This document shows, piece after piece, positions 47,254 through 54,923 of a stretch of 64,000 nt of DNA (the first letter of the stretch is position 1; the number at the start of each line of letters is the position of its first letter). The position numbers and the translations under genes are program-made. The stretch is from Gemmatimonadota bacterium. Lineage in GTDB: Bacteria > JBHIER01 > G020348925. The notes under the pieces were generated by a model. The model ran no database searches, was not told the origin of the DNA, and was given only the letters and a program-made list of their open reading frames with translations. The stretch is from positions 3,127,338 through 3,191,337 of the forward strand of contig CP070758.1 in assembly GCA_020348925.1 (NCBI GenBank), given 5' to 3'.

Positions 47254-49461
47254 TCACACATCAAGTTCGATTTTCTCACCACGTTGCCCGGACGTCTTCA
47301 AAACACCATCCACATAGAGCCGGACCTCCTCACCCTCAATTTCCACTCCGACAACATGTCCTCGAAAGGGAACACGATCCACTCGCAGCCATTGGATCTC
47401 AAAGGGCAAGGGATCGATGACGAGCTGACCGTTGCCCTGCGGTAGAACTCCTGCCACATACTTCATCATGAGATCCACCATCCAGGAATCTTGAACGGCA
47501 TCCAAGCCTCGATAGAGAGAGGGCTGACCTGTCATGGGATTGTAATGTTCGTACGAATGTGGAAATCTGACATCATCCTTTGAGAATCTCATATGGATGA
47601 ACTTCGTCATGAGCTCGACCGCTTTCGATATGAGAGATGGATCTGCCCGGTTGCCTGCGTTGACCAGGGCCTCCGCGACGTGGCAATTCGCGATGGGCCA
47701 CACTCTCCCGTTCCACGGACGATGGTTTCTCTTCCCCCTCCATCGAGCCTCAGGATGAAATGCCGGATCATCCCGGCTCAAAGACGCCACAGGATAAGGC
47801 GTCCAGAACTCCTCCGGATTGAGCGCATGACGTTTGAAGCCTCGATCGTGTCTCTCGTCAACGATATCCGTCATATAAGGATAAAAACAGGTTACTGTCT
47901 TCACCTTGGTCCGCTCCAGTGTGCGGGCATCGACATCGTAGAACATTTCATCCGAAGGATCCCACATCCTGTCCAAAACGGCTCGCTTTATGCAGTCGGC
48001 CGCGTCTTCCCAGTCCTCCGCCTCCCCGACCCTCCCCAACGTACGAGCCAGAAGCGACAGGGCCTTTTTCGTGCAATACATAGTGACCGTAGAATCCACG
48101 CCCTTCAAACGCCTGCCACTATCATTCTCATTGCCCTCTTTGTTGTCGGAAGGCGCTTCGGTTCTCCTCGATAAGTATCCTCGACCAATTGTGAAATGGC
48201 TCTGAACGTCGTACAGCCCGGATTCTTCACCATCGAGTGCCTGATTACAATACGCGGCATATTTCACCAGAGAGTCATACGCCTTCTTCAGAAAATCGGT
48301 ATTGGGATGAATGGCATGAACCGCCAGAACACTTCTTGCCCAAGGCGCAGGAGGGGCGTCATGACTTGGCGTCGTGTGTGGAAAGAGGGTGTCGGGATAG
48401 TTCCCGTCCCCTGTCTGGCTTTGTTGAAGACTGAGAAAACTCTCGTGGGCCACGTCAGGAGTATCCATCCATCTCGTCTCTCGCATATGAATGGGAGCCC
48501 ATTGACAGGACGGAGAGGCACCGTCTTTTGATACTGTTCTCAGCTTCAGAGCGTACCATCGATACCAGTAGTACTTTTGAATGTGTTTGTCCGAACACGC
48601 AAAGTACGGGACCCGTTCAAAAAATGTCCTCCAGCTCCGAATACTCTGCCGAAGAGGTTCTTTGGCCCTCAGCGTTTCAGCCAGCCTGGCCCAAGACTCT
48701 TGCGCGGTTGCCGCAATATTCGCAGCGCATACGAGAGATTTTCGAGCATGGGGATTCAGTTTCACTGAGGTGTGAAGAGCCATGTACAGGAGTTCGCCCG
48801 GTTTCACGTGATCGGCACCGTTTTCATGGGGAAGGTGCCCGTCCCTGAATTTTTCGTAAAAGGGAGTATACTCCCACCTGGGAAGATTGGGCACGTTTTG
48901 AGACTGAGCGAGACAGGTGGAGAGAATGTCACGGTTCATGCCCATGCAGCAGGTCACAGCGTAATCATCAGGCCCCTCGGTCCGAAGACCTTTTCGAAAA
49001 GACAGCCTTCGACCATCACAGATTCCATCGGGCACAGAAATCTCGGCTTCAGACAGCACTACCGGTTGTCCTGTCCACATCACGAAATGGATGATACGAG
49101 GGATGGTTGCATTGTTCTTCAACGTCAACTCAGAGATCAACGAATCGTTTGGCAAAAGGGCTTTTGTCTCTGTCAGTTCGATCTTTCCCGCCACATGATA
49201 CGTTTGGGTCAAAAAGGCAGGATTCCATTTTCGAGACACGAATTTCGGGACGAGGACTCTCTCCTTCTCATCCAGGAGTGTCGTCGTGAATATCGGCTGA
49301 AATTCATACGAGGAATAATGGGCGCCATCCCAAAAACCGAGGTGATCCAGCCACTGCGGGTGCGTCGGTGCCCAAAGAAGGGCCGTGCCCCCGCCCAAAT
49401 ACCATGTATCGCTACGACTCAGGTATTCGATAATATCGATCTTTGCCTTGTCGTCATTCAT
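47254..49461 (-). CDS. MGH1-like glycoside hydrolase ((alpha/alpha)6 toroid)
   Basis: The product is 735 residues from ATG 49461 (a GTG at 49476 is the alternative; neither has an ideal ribosome site). It has an N-terminal beta-sandwich with GGGTALLWAPTHPQWLDHLGFWDGAHY and a C-terminal helical toroid with QMAP-like QWAPIHMRETRWMD, LDVQSHF, KGVDSTVTMYC, WNGRVWPIANCHVAEAL and DAVQDSWMVDLMMKY. These are features of GH63/GH37-like mannosylglycerate-hydrolase-type enzymes. No signal peptide, so it acts in the cytoplasm. It probably cleaves an alpha-linked disaccharide or compatible solute. It is next to the sugar ABC ATPase gene but separated from it by a terminator. Confidence 0.78.
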   Translation of the reverse strand: MNDDKAKIDIIEYLSRSDTWYLGGGTALLWAPTHPQWLDHLGFWDGAHYSSYEFQPIFTTTLLDEKERVLVPKFVSRKWNPAFLTQTYHVAGKIELTETKALLPNDSLISELTLKNNATIPRIIHFVMWTGQPVVLSEAEISVPDGICDGRRLSFRKGLRTEGPDDYAVTCCMGMNRDILSTCLAQSQNVPNLPRWEYTPFYEKFRDGHLPHENGADHVKPGELLYMALHTSVKLNPHARKSLVCAANIAATAQESWARLAETLRAKEPLRQSIRSWRTFFERVPYFACSDKHIQKYYWYRWYALKLRTVSKDGASPSCQWAPIHMRETRWMDTPDVAHESFLSLQQSQTGDGNYPDTLFPHTTPSHDAPPAPWARSVLAVHAIHPNTDFLKKAYDSLVKYAAYCNQALDGEESGLYDVQSHFTIGRGYLSRRTEAPSDNKEGNENDSGRRLKGVDSTVTMYCTKKALSLLARTLGRVGEAEDWEDAADCIKRAVLDRMWDPSDEMFYDVDARTLERTKVKTVTCFYPYMTDIVDERHDRGFKRHALNPEEFWTPYPVASLSRDDPAFHPEARWRGKRNHRPWNGRVWPIANCHVAEALVNAGNRADPSLISKAVELMTKFIHMRFSKDDVRFPHSYEHYNPMTGQPSLYRGLDAVQDSWMVDLMMKYVAGVLPQGNGQLVIDPLPFEIQWLRVDRVPFRGHVVGVEIEGEEVRLYVDGVLKTSGQRGEKIELDV

Positions 49462-49488
49462 CGTGATACGGGGCACTCCGCCCTATCG

Positions 49489-49519
49489 AAAAAAAAGCTG
49501 GGTGGCTCTGCAACCCAGC
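49489..49519 (-). terminator. Rho-independent terminator after the ABC ATPase gene
   Basis: On the minus strand GCTGGGT (7 bp) pairs with ACCCAGC around a 9-nt loop, followed directly by TTTTTTTT. It lies 47 bp past the ATPase stop and only 28 bp before the start of the glycoside hydrolase gene, leaving no room for a promoter in between. Confidence 0.8.
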
Positions 49520-49565
49520 ACTCGTCTTCTCTTCAACGCCCGGACATCTTAACGATCGCTGCTGC

Positions 49566-50666
49566 TCAAACAATAGCCTGCTCACTCTCTCTTTCAAAGA
49601 AATGGGCTCGGTTCATATCGAAAACCACTTCAAGCGCATCACCGGCTTTGGGCATCGCTTTCATCTCGGTCCGCGCAATGAAAGGATGATCTCCAACACT
49701 GAGATAGAGATACACCTCACTGCCCAACGGCTCGAGCACATCCAACGTCGCCGTAACGGTCGACCCGTCAGTGCGGGCTGATCTTTCCCCTCCGTATGAA
49801 ATATGCTCGGGACGCATGCCGAAGACGACGTTTTTTCCGACGTAGGGACCCAAGGCGGATTCCATGTTCGGAGCAAGGCTGAGGTGGAGTTCTCCATTTC
49901 GAAACAGGAGTCCGTCCTCCCTCTGAATCTGGCCCTCGAAAAAGTTCATGGCCGGGCTGCCTATAAAACCGGCCACAAATTTATTGGCAGGTTTCTCATA
50001 GAGGTGGAGGGGCTCGTCGACCTGTTGAATGCGCCCGTCCTTGAGGACCACTATGCGCTGCCCCATGGACATGGCCTCCACCTGGTCGTGGGTCACATAG
50101 ATCATCGTTGCCCCGAGCCTCGCGTGGAGCTTGCTGATCTCCGCCCTCATCTGGGTCCGAAGTTTGGCATCGAGGTTGGACAACGGCTCGTCAAAGAGAA
50201 ACACCTTCGGCTTGCGCACGAGCGTTCGGCCCAGCGCCACCCGCTGTCGCTGACCGCCCGACAGCGCCTTCGGCTTTCGATCCAAAAGGTGAGCCACGTC
50301 CAAAATAGTGGCGGCATCATTCACTCGCTTTTTCGTTTCACTCTTTGAGAATTTTCTCATCTTGAGACCGAAAGCCATGTTGTCGAAGACGGTCATATGA
50401 GGATAGAGCGCATAGTTCTGAAAAACCATAGCGATGTCACGGTCCTTGGGTGGCACTGTGTTCACCACTCGACCGTCGATATATATTTCCCCGCTCGTCA
50501 CCTCTTCGAGGCCGGCGATGAGGCGCAACAGTGTTGATTTGCCGCAACCCGAAGGGCCAACCAGCACGACCAGCTCCTTGTCCCTTATTTCGAGGTTGGC
50601 GTCTTTGACCGCTGCCACGTTCTTATCGTATATTTTGTTCACGTTTTTGAAAACAACCTGAGCCAT
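49566..50666 (-). CDS. Sugar ABC transporter ATP-binding protein (UgpC/MsmK/MalK type)
   Basis: The 366-residue ATPase has Walker A GPSGCGKST (37-45), Q-loop MVFQNYALYPHM, signature ALSGGQRQRVALGR, Walker B VFLFDEPLSNLDAKLR, the H-loop and a C-terminal TOBE/MOP-like regulatory domain (FGMRPEHI). This is the class that energises carbohydrate importers. No permease or binding-protein gene is in the window, so it may serve distant permeases, as MsmX-type ATPases do. A strong promoter (50697-50725) and two palindromes lie upstream, and a clear terminator follows. Confidence 0.95.
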   Translation of the reverse strand: MAQVVFKNVNKIYDKNVAAVKDANLEIRDKELVVLVGPSGCGKSTLLRLIAGLEEVTSGEIYIDGRVVNTVPPKDRDIAMVFQNYALYPHMTVFDNMAFGLKMRKFSKSETKKRVNDAATILDVAHLLDRKPKALSGGQRQRVALGRTLVRKPKVFLFDEPLSNLDAKLRTQMRAEISKLHARLGATMIYVTHDQVEAMSMGQRIVVLKDGRIQQVDEPLHLYEKPANKFVAGFIGSPAMNFFEGQIQREDGLLFRNGELHLSLAPNMESALGPYVGKNVVFGMRPEHISYGGERSARTDGSTVTATLDVLEPLGSEVYLYLSVGDHPFIARTEMKAMPKAGDALEVVFDMNRAHFFERESEQAIV

Positions 50667-50696
50667 CCGTGCCTCCTCTTCAATCGAAGCAATGAA

Positions 50697-50725
50697 AATA
50701 TACCAGCCTTATGATAGAAAATCAA
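50697..50725 (-). promoter_or_regulatory. ABC ATPase promoter
   Basis: On the minus strand TTGATT (50720-50725), a 17-bp spacer and TATATT (50697-50702). The predicted start lies about 24 bp before the ATG, with GAGGAGG in the leader. Confidence 0.6.
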
Positions 50726-50782
50726 GAAAAAGAAACAGAAAGCATCAGAGAAAACACACAACGCTTGCTTCTTGAACCGGAG

Positions 50783-50829
50783 TGAAACGATTTATCGTTT
50801 CAACATTGTGCAATGATACATCACTGCAC
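50783..50829. promoter_or_regulatory. Two adjacent palindromes, possible operator
   Basis: TGAAACGATTTATCGTTTCA (50783-50802) is a perfect 9-bp inverted repeat with a 2-bp centre. Five bases on, 50808-50829 is a second imperfect one (GTGCA..TGCAC arms). They lie 58 to 104 bp upstream of the ABC ATPase -35 box and about 170 bp downstream of the tRNA, so they may bind a sugar-responsive regulator. Confidence 0.4.
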
Positions 50830-50996
50830 TTCGAGTGTTCGATAATTTGGGCTGACACATCTCATCCCCAGGTGTGAAACGAACCCTACTTCTTAAAACA
50901 CACCTACCAGGGATTACGATACATTTTTGCGAACAGAGTTTTCAGGTTTCGTCGTTCGGGATTTGGATTTTGAATTTTGGATTTTGGATTGCACGG

Positions 50997-51072
50997 TGGT
51001 GAGGGTGGTGGGAATCGAACCCACGACTCACGGCTTAAAAGGCCGTTACTCTACCGACTGAGTTACACCCTC
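50997..51072 (-). tRNA. tRNA-Lys (anticodon UUU)
   Basis: The cloverleaf folds fully: acceptor GAGGGTG/CACCCTC, D stem ACTC/GAGT with AGTCGGTA loop, anticodon stem ACGGC/GCCGT with loop CTTTTAA (anticodon TTT), T arm GTGGG TTCGATT CCCAC, discriminator A, and an encoded CCA. It has its own promoter and reads lysine AAA/AAG codons. Confidence 0.97.
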
Positions 51073-51109
51073 GCCAACTCTTTTGAAGTTCTGTGATTTT
51101 TCACATGCA

Positions 51110-51137
51110 AAGATAAGCGTTCAGAAATTGTTGTCAA
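51110..51137 (-). promoter_or_regulatory. tRNA-Lys promoter
   Basis: On the minus strand TTGACA (51132-51137), a 16-bp spacer and TATCTT (51110-51115), 38 bp before the tRNA 5' end, with an AT-rich tract upstream of the -35 box. Confidence 0.6.
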
Positions 51138-51363
51138 TATAAAAATATGATCTTCGTTCCTTCCCCCTAACGTCCTCTCACCCACAGGACGCACAATGAC
51201 ACCCAGGGGAAAATTGGACGCTCCATTTTACCTTCCTCTATCAAAGGGGAGATCGAGAGGGATTTGTAAAAGAAGATGCGTCAGAGGCAAGTTTTTATTG
51301 ATTATCAATGAGTTAGCTTTGTCTGACCATAATGAAAAAGACAATGAACAATAGAGGCTAACC

Positions 51364-52692
51364 TCAGATTGCGACGTGCAGACCGACCAGAAAGATATCA
51401 CTCATGGCATCGGGTTCGCTCTGCGTCGTGCCGAGGTCACCGATGGGATCGAACGGATCGGGCCCACTGATGAAGTTTAACGGGACATATCCTTCCGTCC
51501 TGATGTACTCGGTAAAAATCTTCGTATGCTCATTCCACATCACTTCCAGACCCACGACAAACTGGCTCTGATCTTCCCACGGGCTGCCGGAAGGTCCTGT
51601 TGTGAGTTGGCTGAAGTCCACAGAAATCCCTGCGTCCTTCGACATGAAATTCAACGGGACATGATACTTCACCCCAATATCGAAAGACGAAACCTTGTGT
51701 TCTTCGAATACGTTTAGAGGCGGATTCGGGTTGTGCGTCCCGGGCCACTCATCGGTGGTTGTCGCAAACTCGGCGAGCACCGTCAAGCGGACCCATTTCA
51801 GCGCCGAGTAAACGTCCCAGGCTGGATTGCGGAAACCGTCGGACCCGGCAAAGTGAGTGACTGGGAATTCCTGACAGTAAGCCGTTCCATCCATGTAACT
51901 ACCTCCTATCATAAGAGACCGGGATCTTTTCCCGCTGAAATTGAATGTATAGGAGATATCCACCGCGTAGTTGGCCACATCATCCGGGGTCTCATCACCC
52001 GAGTTGGCCACTCTGAACTGGGCCCCCCCTTGAATCCCCATGAAGGACACATTTAGGCCGTGACTCTCATATCCAATCAGGCCGCCAAAGGCCAGGCCAC
52101 CAAACGCATGCAATACGGTGGACGCGGAAAAGGGATTCACCGTATCCGTCAGACCAAAGGGCGTGGCCATCTTACCGATGGAGGTATAGAAAGGATATTT
52201 CGAAAGGTCGCCGATGAGTACATACCCCCTGCGAAGGGACAGTTGATTCCTTTCAAGATCCGTTAAGGTTCCGGAGCCAAAACTCTGCAACGGATTATAA
52301 AGCACGTGAAAATACATGGTGGCCCAGGGCGTCACCGTGCCTGTTACCTGAAGCTGGACATTATGGATAACCAGTTCGGAAACCGATGTCCCGCGTTGGT
52401 TTTTCTGTGTCGGGTGCCGCATCAGGTAGGCGAATTTCGCCTCAGTATTCGATCTCTGAATATCAGCAATAACGTTCATATTTGCACCGATATACATCTG
52501 CTCATCTTCAAGCACGCCGGCCTCACGCATCCTCAGAAGAAAAATCTGCTTCCGACGAATCTCCGTCGTGTGATCCAACATGCGATAGCTGTATTCCGAA
52601 TTGAACCTCACGAATGTTTCACCGTCTTCCCCGTGCACGCTCGCGACGATACACAAACAATACAGAAATACGTGAAAAAGAGTGCGTTTCAT
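51364..52692 (-). CDS. Outer-membrane porin-like beta-barrel protein
   Basis: The 442-residue product has a signal peptide (MKRTLFHVFLYCLCIVASVHG), then alternating amphipathic strands throughout. Examples are WATMYFHVLYN, YPFYTSIGKMATPFGL, LNVSFMGIQGGAQFRV, VRLTVLAEFATTTDEW, SSFDIGVKYHV and SQFVVGLEVMW. This is a single barrel. SIGKMATPFG .. GYESHGLNVSF resembles porins of the LbtU/DUF3573 kind, but that assignment is tentative. A short coiled segment after the signal could trimerise. GGAGG precedes the ATG. It stands alone, with gene-poor DNA upstream. Confidence 0.78.
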   Translation of the reverse strand: MKRTLFHVFLYCLCIVASVHGEDGETFVRFNSEYSYRMLDHTTEIRRKQIFLLRMREAGVLEDEQMYIGANMNVIADIQRSNTEAKFAYLMRHPTQKNQRGTSVSELVIHNVQLQVTGTVTPWATMYFHVLYNPLQSFGSGTLTDLERNQLSLRRGYVLIGDLSKYPFYTSIGKMATPFGLTDTVNPFSASTVLHAFGGLAFGGLIGYESHGLNVSFMGIQGGAQFRVANSGDETPDDVANYAVDISYTFNFSGKRSRSLMIGGSYMDGTAYCQEFPVTHFAGSDGFRNPAWDVYSALKWVRLTVLAEFATTTDEWPGTHNPNPPLNVFEEHKVSSFDIGVKYHVPLNFMSKDAGISVDFSQLTTGPSGSPWEDQSQFVVGLEVMWNEHTKIFTEYIRTEGYVPLNFISGPDPFDPIGDLGTTQSEPDAMSDIFLVGLHVAI

Positions 52693-53350
52693 GTTTTCCG
52701 TCCTCCACGAAAAAGTCGATCGAAAGCGTCCACTCCTTCGATGGACGCTCCCATAAAGAAGGAACCGTTGGAAGGTTCTTCCGAACGCCTTTTACGATAT
52801 CCAATTTGCATTTTGAGTAATCCTTCATTCTCAAATCAACCTTTTTGAATCCCGTCTCTTTCTCATTGTTCGTTGCAGAATACATGCCTCGTAGACTGCT
52901 CTTCACTGCAGAATTTATCGTACTTGCAAAGAAAAAGTTGGTCTGTGAAATAGAACGAGCGATACGAATCAGTCGGTTGGTCAAGTCTCCCCTATCAAGG
53001 CCTGTCCTGAGCGAAGCCGAAGGAACAGATTGAGAGGGGTGTTTACAACTTTACCGTGCCACTGACCTCTCCCTATCCTCAAAAGTCGAAAACACTGAGA
53101 AAATGTCCAACGTCAAGAGCTGATCCCCCACTGCTAAAACTGTTATTTCAAAATCTGAACCTAAATGATAAATTACTTACACACTGAACTACAATTTCTT
53201 CCAAAGGGTTTCCCTTAATTCCCAAAGAGGATTTCAGGGATCATAATTGTTTATCATTTAAATCAGACATTAAAAATTGACTCCCATCTCCCCCCAAACA
53301 CCATTATTGACAGCTTGACCTAAAATTTCTCCATTGAGAAATTTTCCAAA
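52693..53350. other. Gene-poor region, no gene seen
   Basis: Upstream of the porin gene I see no convincing coding frame or promoter. It contains the dispersed-type hairpin repeat at 52989-53039. Base composition is AT-rich towards 53150-53350. Confidence 0.6.
52989..53039. repeat. Short hairpin repeat containing the CCTGTCCTGAGCGAAGC motif
   Basis: CCCCTATCAA (52989-52998) and TTGAGAGGGG (53030-53039) form a 9/10 inverted repeat around CCTGTCCTGAGCGAAGC and AAGGAACAG. This core is a repeat seen dispersed in many unrelated bacterial genomes and often mistranslated as VLSEAEG. It is probably a REP-like element. Confidence 0.55.
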
Positions 53351-53695
53351 TTATGGCAGAAGGGTCACATCTTTGAACTTTGATCTTTTCCGTCGAAAAG
53401 CTTCAGATCGCCCCCGGGATTCATAACTCTGTGCCCAATGCTCACATCTTCGGACAGGGATGAACCCCATCTCTACATTCATAGAATGATGGGCTGTGAA
53501 GCCCATGGATACCGCATCTCGAGTACGATACCCGAGGCGATCAATCAGCTCCAGAACTGTTTTGTGTTCCTTTGATGTTGCTTTCTCAATCAATTTCCAA
53601 GTCCGCAGTTGTCGCTCCAGGGTAATGCACTCAAAAATATTCACAGGATGAGGTGATGTCAAGAGAATATCGTAAAAATTTGATATTTCGTGCAC
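53351..53695 (-). CDS. Uncertain 114-residue ORF, perhaps a gene remnant
   Basis: An open frame from GTG 53695 without a ribosome site encodes 114 residues (MHEISNFYDILL .. RRKRSKFKDVTLLP). Its segment DRLGYRTRDAVSMGFTAHHS recurs, diverged and interrupted by a stop codon, in the minus-strand translation near 53940-54000 (DPLRYLTRGA, then PWAAHRS). Two decayed copies of one unknown element are the simplest reading. I recognise no domain. Confidence 0.25.
   Translation of the reverse strand: MHEISNFYDILLTSPHPVNIFECITLERQLRTWKLIEKATSKEHKTVLELIDRLGYRTRDAVSMGFTAHHSMNVEMGFIPVRRCEHWAQSYESRGRSEAFRRKRSKFKDVTLLP
53404..53550. repeat. Degenerate repeat, copy A
   Basis: It shares AGATCGCCC at one end, GATGGGC..GCCCATGG in the middle and a GATACCCGAGGCGATCA-like end with copy B at 53883-53995, with an indel between. 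Homology is seen by eye at DNA and translated level. Confidence 0.45.
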
Positions 53696-54241
53696 TTGTG
53701 CAAAAAATTGTCAAAAACCCTGAAGGGTGTCGAAAAGCATAACGTGAGTTTATCGAGGATTAAAAAGCCTCAATGGAGGGGAGGAGCTGGGGAGAATAGG
53801 TAAAGAAAAGAGGTACAGGATACAGGGGAGTGGTAGCAGTGACTGGAGAATCGAATAGTATAGTATAAAGTACAGAGGAACAAAGATCGCCCTGGGATAT
53901 CTACCTTAGGTGCTCTTCTGTGGGGCCTCTGTCCCATGGGAGCGATGGGCAGCCCATGGTTATGCGCCTCGGGTAAGATACCTGAGGGGATCAGGTGTCT
54001 TCATGGTATTGACGAACCCTTCGAAAAATTCACGTCACTGGAAAAATGCGTCGAAAGAACAATCTTCAATTTTTCCCTTCACAGGGATACATGTGGGACG
54101 TGGGCAATCCTCATGGAGCCCTCCGGATGCCGTTTCTATCCGGCCCCGAGGGCTCCAGAGTTTGGTACACCCGAAAAAAGGACGTTCGCAGGAACTCGGC
54201 GGCAAAGCCAAGTCACCTGAACTGTCCGATGTGCGATGGAT
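53696..54241. other. Gene-poor region with decayed repeat
   Basis: No functional gene is seen. Plus-strand frames here (53910-54245) lack ribosome sites and overlap copy B of the decayed repeat. 53760-53880 is purine-rich (GGGGAGGAGCTGGGGAG and similar) with no recognised function. Confidence 0.5.
53883..53995. repeat. Degenerate repeat, copy B
   Basis: Diverged copy of 53404-53550 about 480 bp away. Its minus-strand translation has an in-frame stop where copy A is open. Confidence 0.45.
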
Positions 54242-54520
54242 TTAACTGGCAGCCGGTTGAAACGAGGAATTCCTCGACAGAAAGCGTCTCACCCACTCTC
54301 GTGCCGCTTCCTGAGATTTGTACGGTTTGCGTAATGATTCCTCCAAGACGAACTCCCCATCAAATCCATTGAGCGTAAAATGGACCACATAATCCTGATC
54401 TTTGGGATCTTCAGGATTGTCTTTGCGCACTCTCACCATGTCGACTTTTTTACCTTTGATCCATAAGACTTCACTGTCGGTCGTGTGTGATAGCTCAATC
54501 CATTCTTCATTCACAGCCAT
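54242..54520 (-). CDS. Small unknown protein (92 residues)
   Basis: The ATG at 54520 follows a strong AAGGAGGT site. The soluble product (MAVNEEWIELSHTTDSEVLW .. WVRRFLSRNSSFQPAAS) is charged, with a beta-rich middle (YVVHFTLNGFDGEFVLEES) and a C-terminal helix (SQEAAREWVRRFLSR). It has no signal, membrane segment or known domain. A sigma-54-like -24/-12 element lies 114-127 bp upstream, which would make its expression dependent on an enhancer-binding activator. Function unknown. Confidence 0.65.
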   Translation of the reverse strand: MAVNEEWIELSHTTDSEVLWIKGKKVDMVRVRKDNPEDPKDQDYVVHFTLNGFDGEFVLEESLRKPYKSQEAAREWVRRFLSRNSSFQPAAS

Positions 54521-54923
54521 GAGACAACCTCCTTTCATCGAAAATACGTGAGACATCCAATCTGTTTTTCGTCTGTAGCAGTAGAAATGCCTTCGCTCAT
54601 TTGAAACTGCTCTTCTGTTGTTCTACAAGAGTAGCAAATAGTGTGCCTTTTGTCTCTTTTTTAATGCCGGCGAGGACTAAGATATCCATCTTACAAATAT
54701 TCATATGGTTAGAACTAAAAAATACTTCGTTTGGTCGGGTTGAGGGGGGGACAGCAGGATCTTATAAATGGGTCATATCACCCAAATAGTGTGAAACTAT
54801 GGTGTTTAACGTCGGAAGTATGAATACTGTGCCGTGCCGTGAGCCTCACATTCTTTTTGGTGTTCGCACATGATGCTTAGAAACAATGAGGATGCATTTT
54901 TTACTCCGATGAGAAAAAGAACC
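54521..54923. other. Intergenic region with sigma-54-like promoter
   Basis: Between the sensor kinase end and the small protein. Apart from the -24/-12 element at 54634-54648 I see no feature, hairpin terminator or coding frame. Confidence 0.5.
54634..54648 (-). promoter_or_regulatory. Sigma-54-type -24/-12 promoter
   Basis: The minus strand reads AGGCACACTATTTGC, close to the sigma-54 consensus (TGGCAC-N5-TTGC), with GG and GC exactly 10 bases apart. The transcript would start near 54622, about 100 bp before the small gene. Confidence 0.45.

Larger units (their letters stand above)
50667..50996. other. Regulatory intergenic region between tRNA-Lys and ABC ATPase
   Basis: It contains the ABC ATPase promoter, two palindromes (50783-50802, 50808-50829) and, at about 50960-50990, short TTTTGGATTTTGAATTTTGG-type direct repeats next to the tRNA 3' end. 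No coding frame. Confidence 0.6.

Noticed and set aside
53910-54245. 111-codon plus-strand frame
   Set aside because: It covers a decayed repeat copy, lacks a ribosome site and would be the only plus-strand gene in the window.
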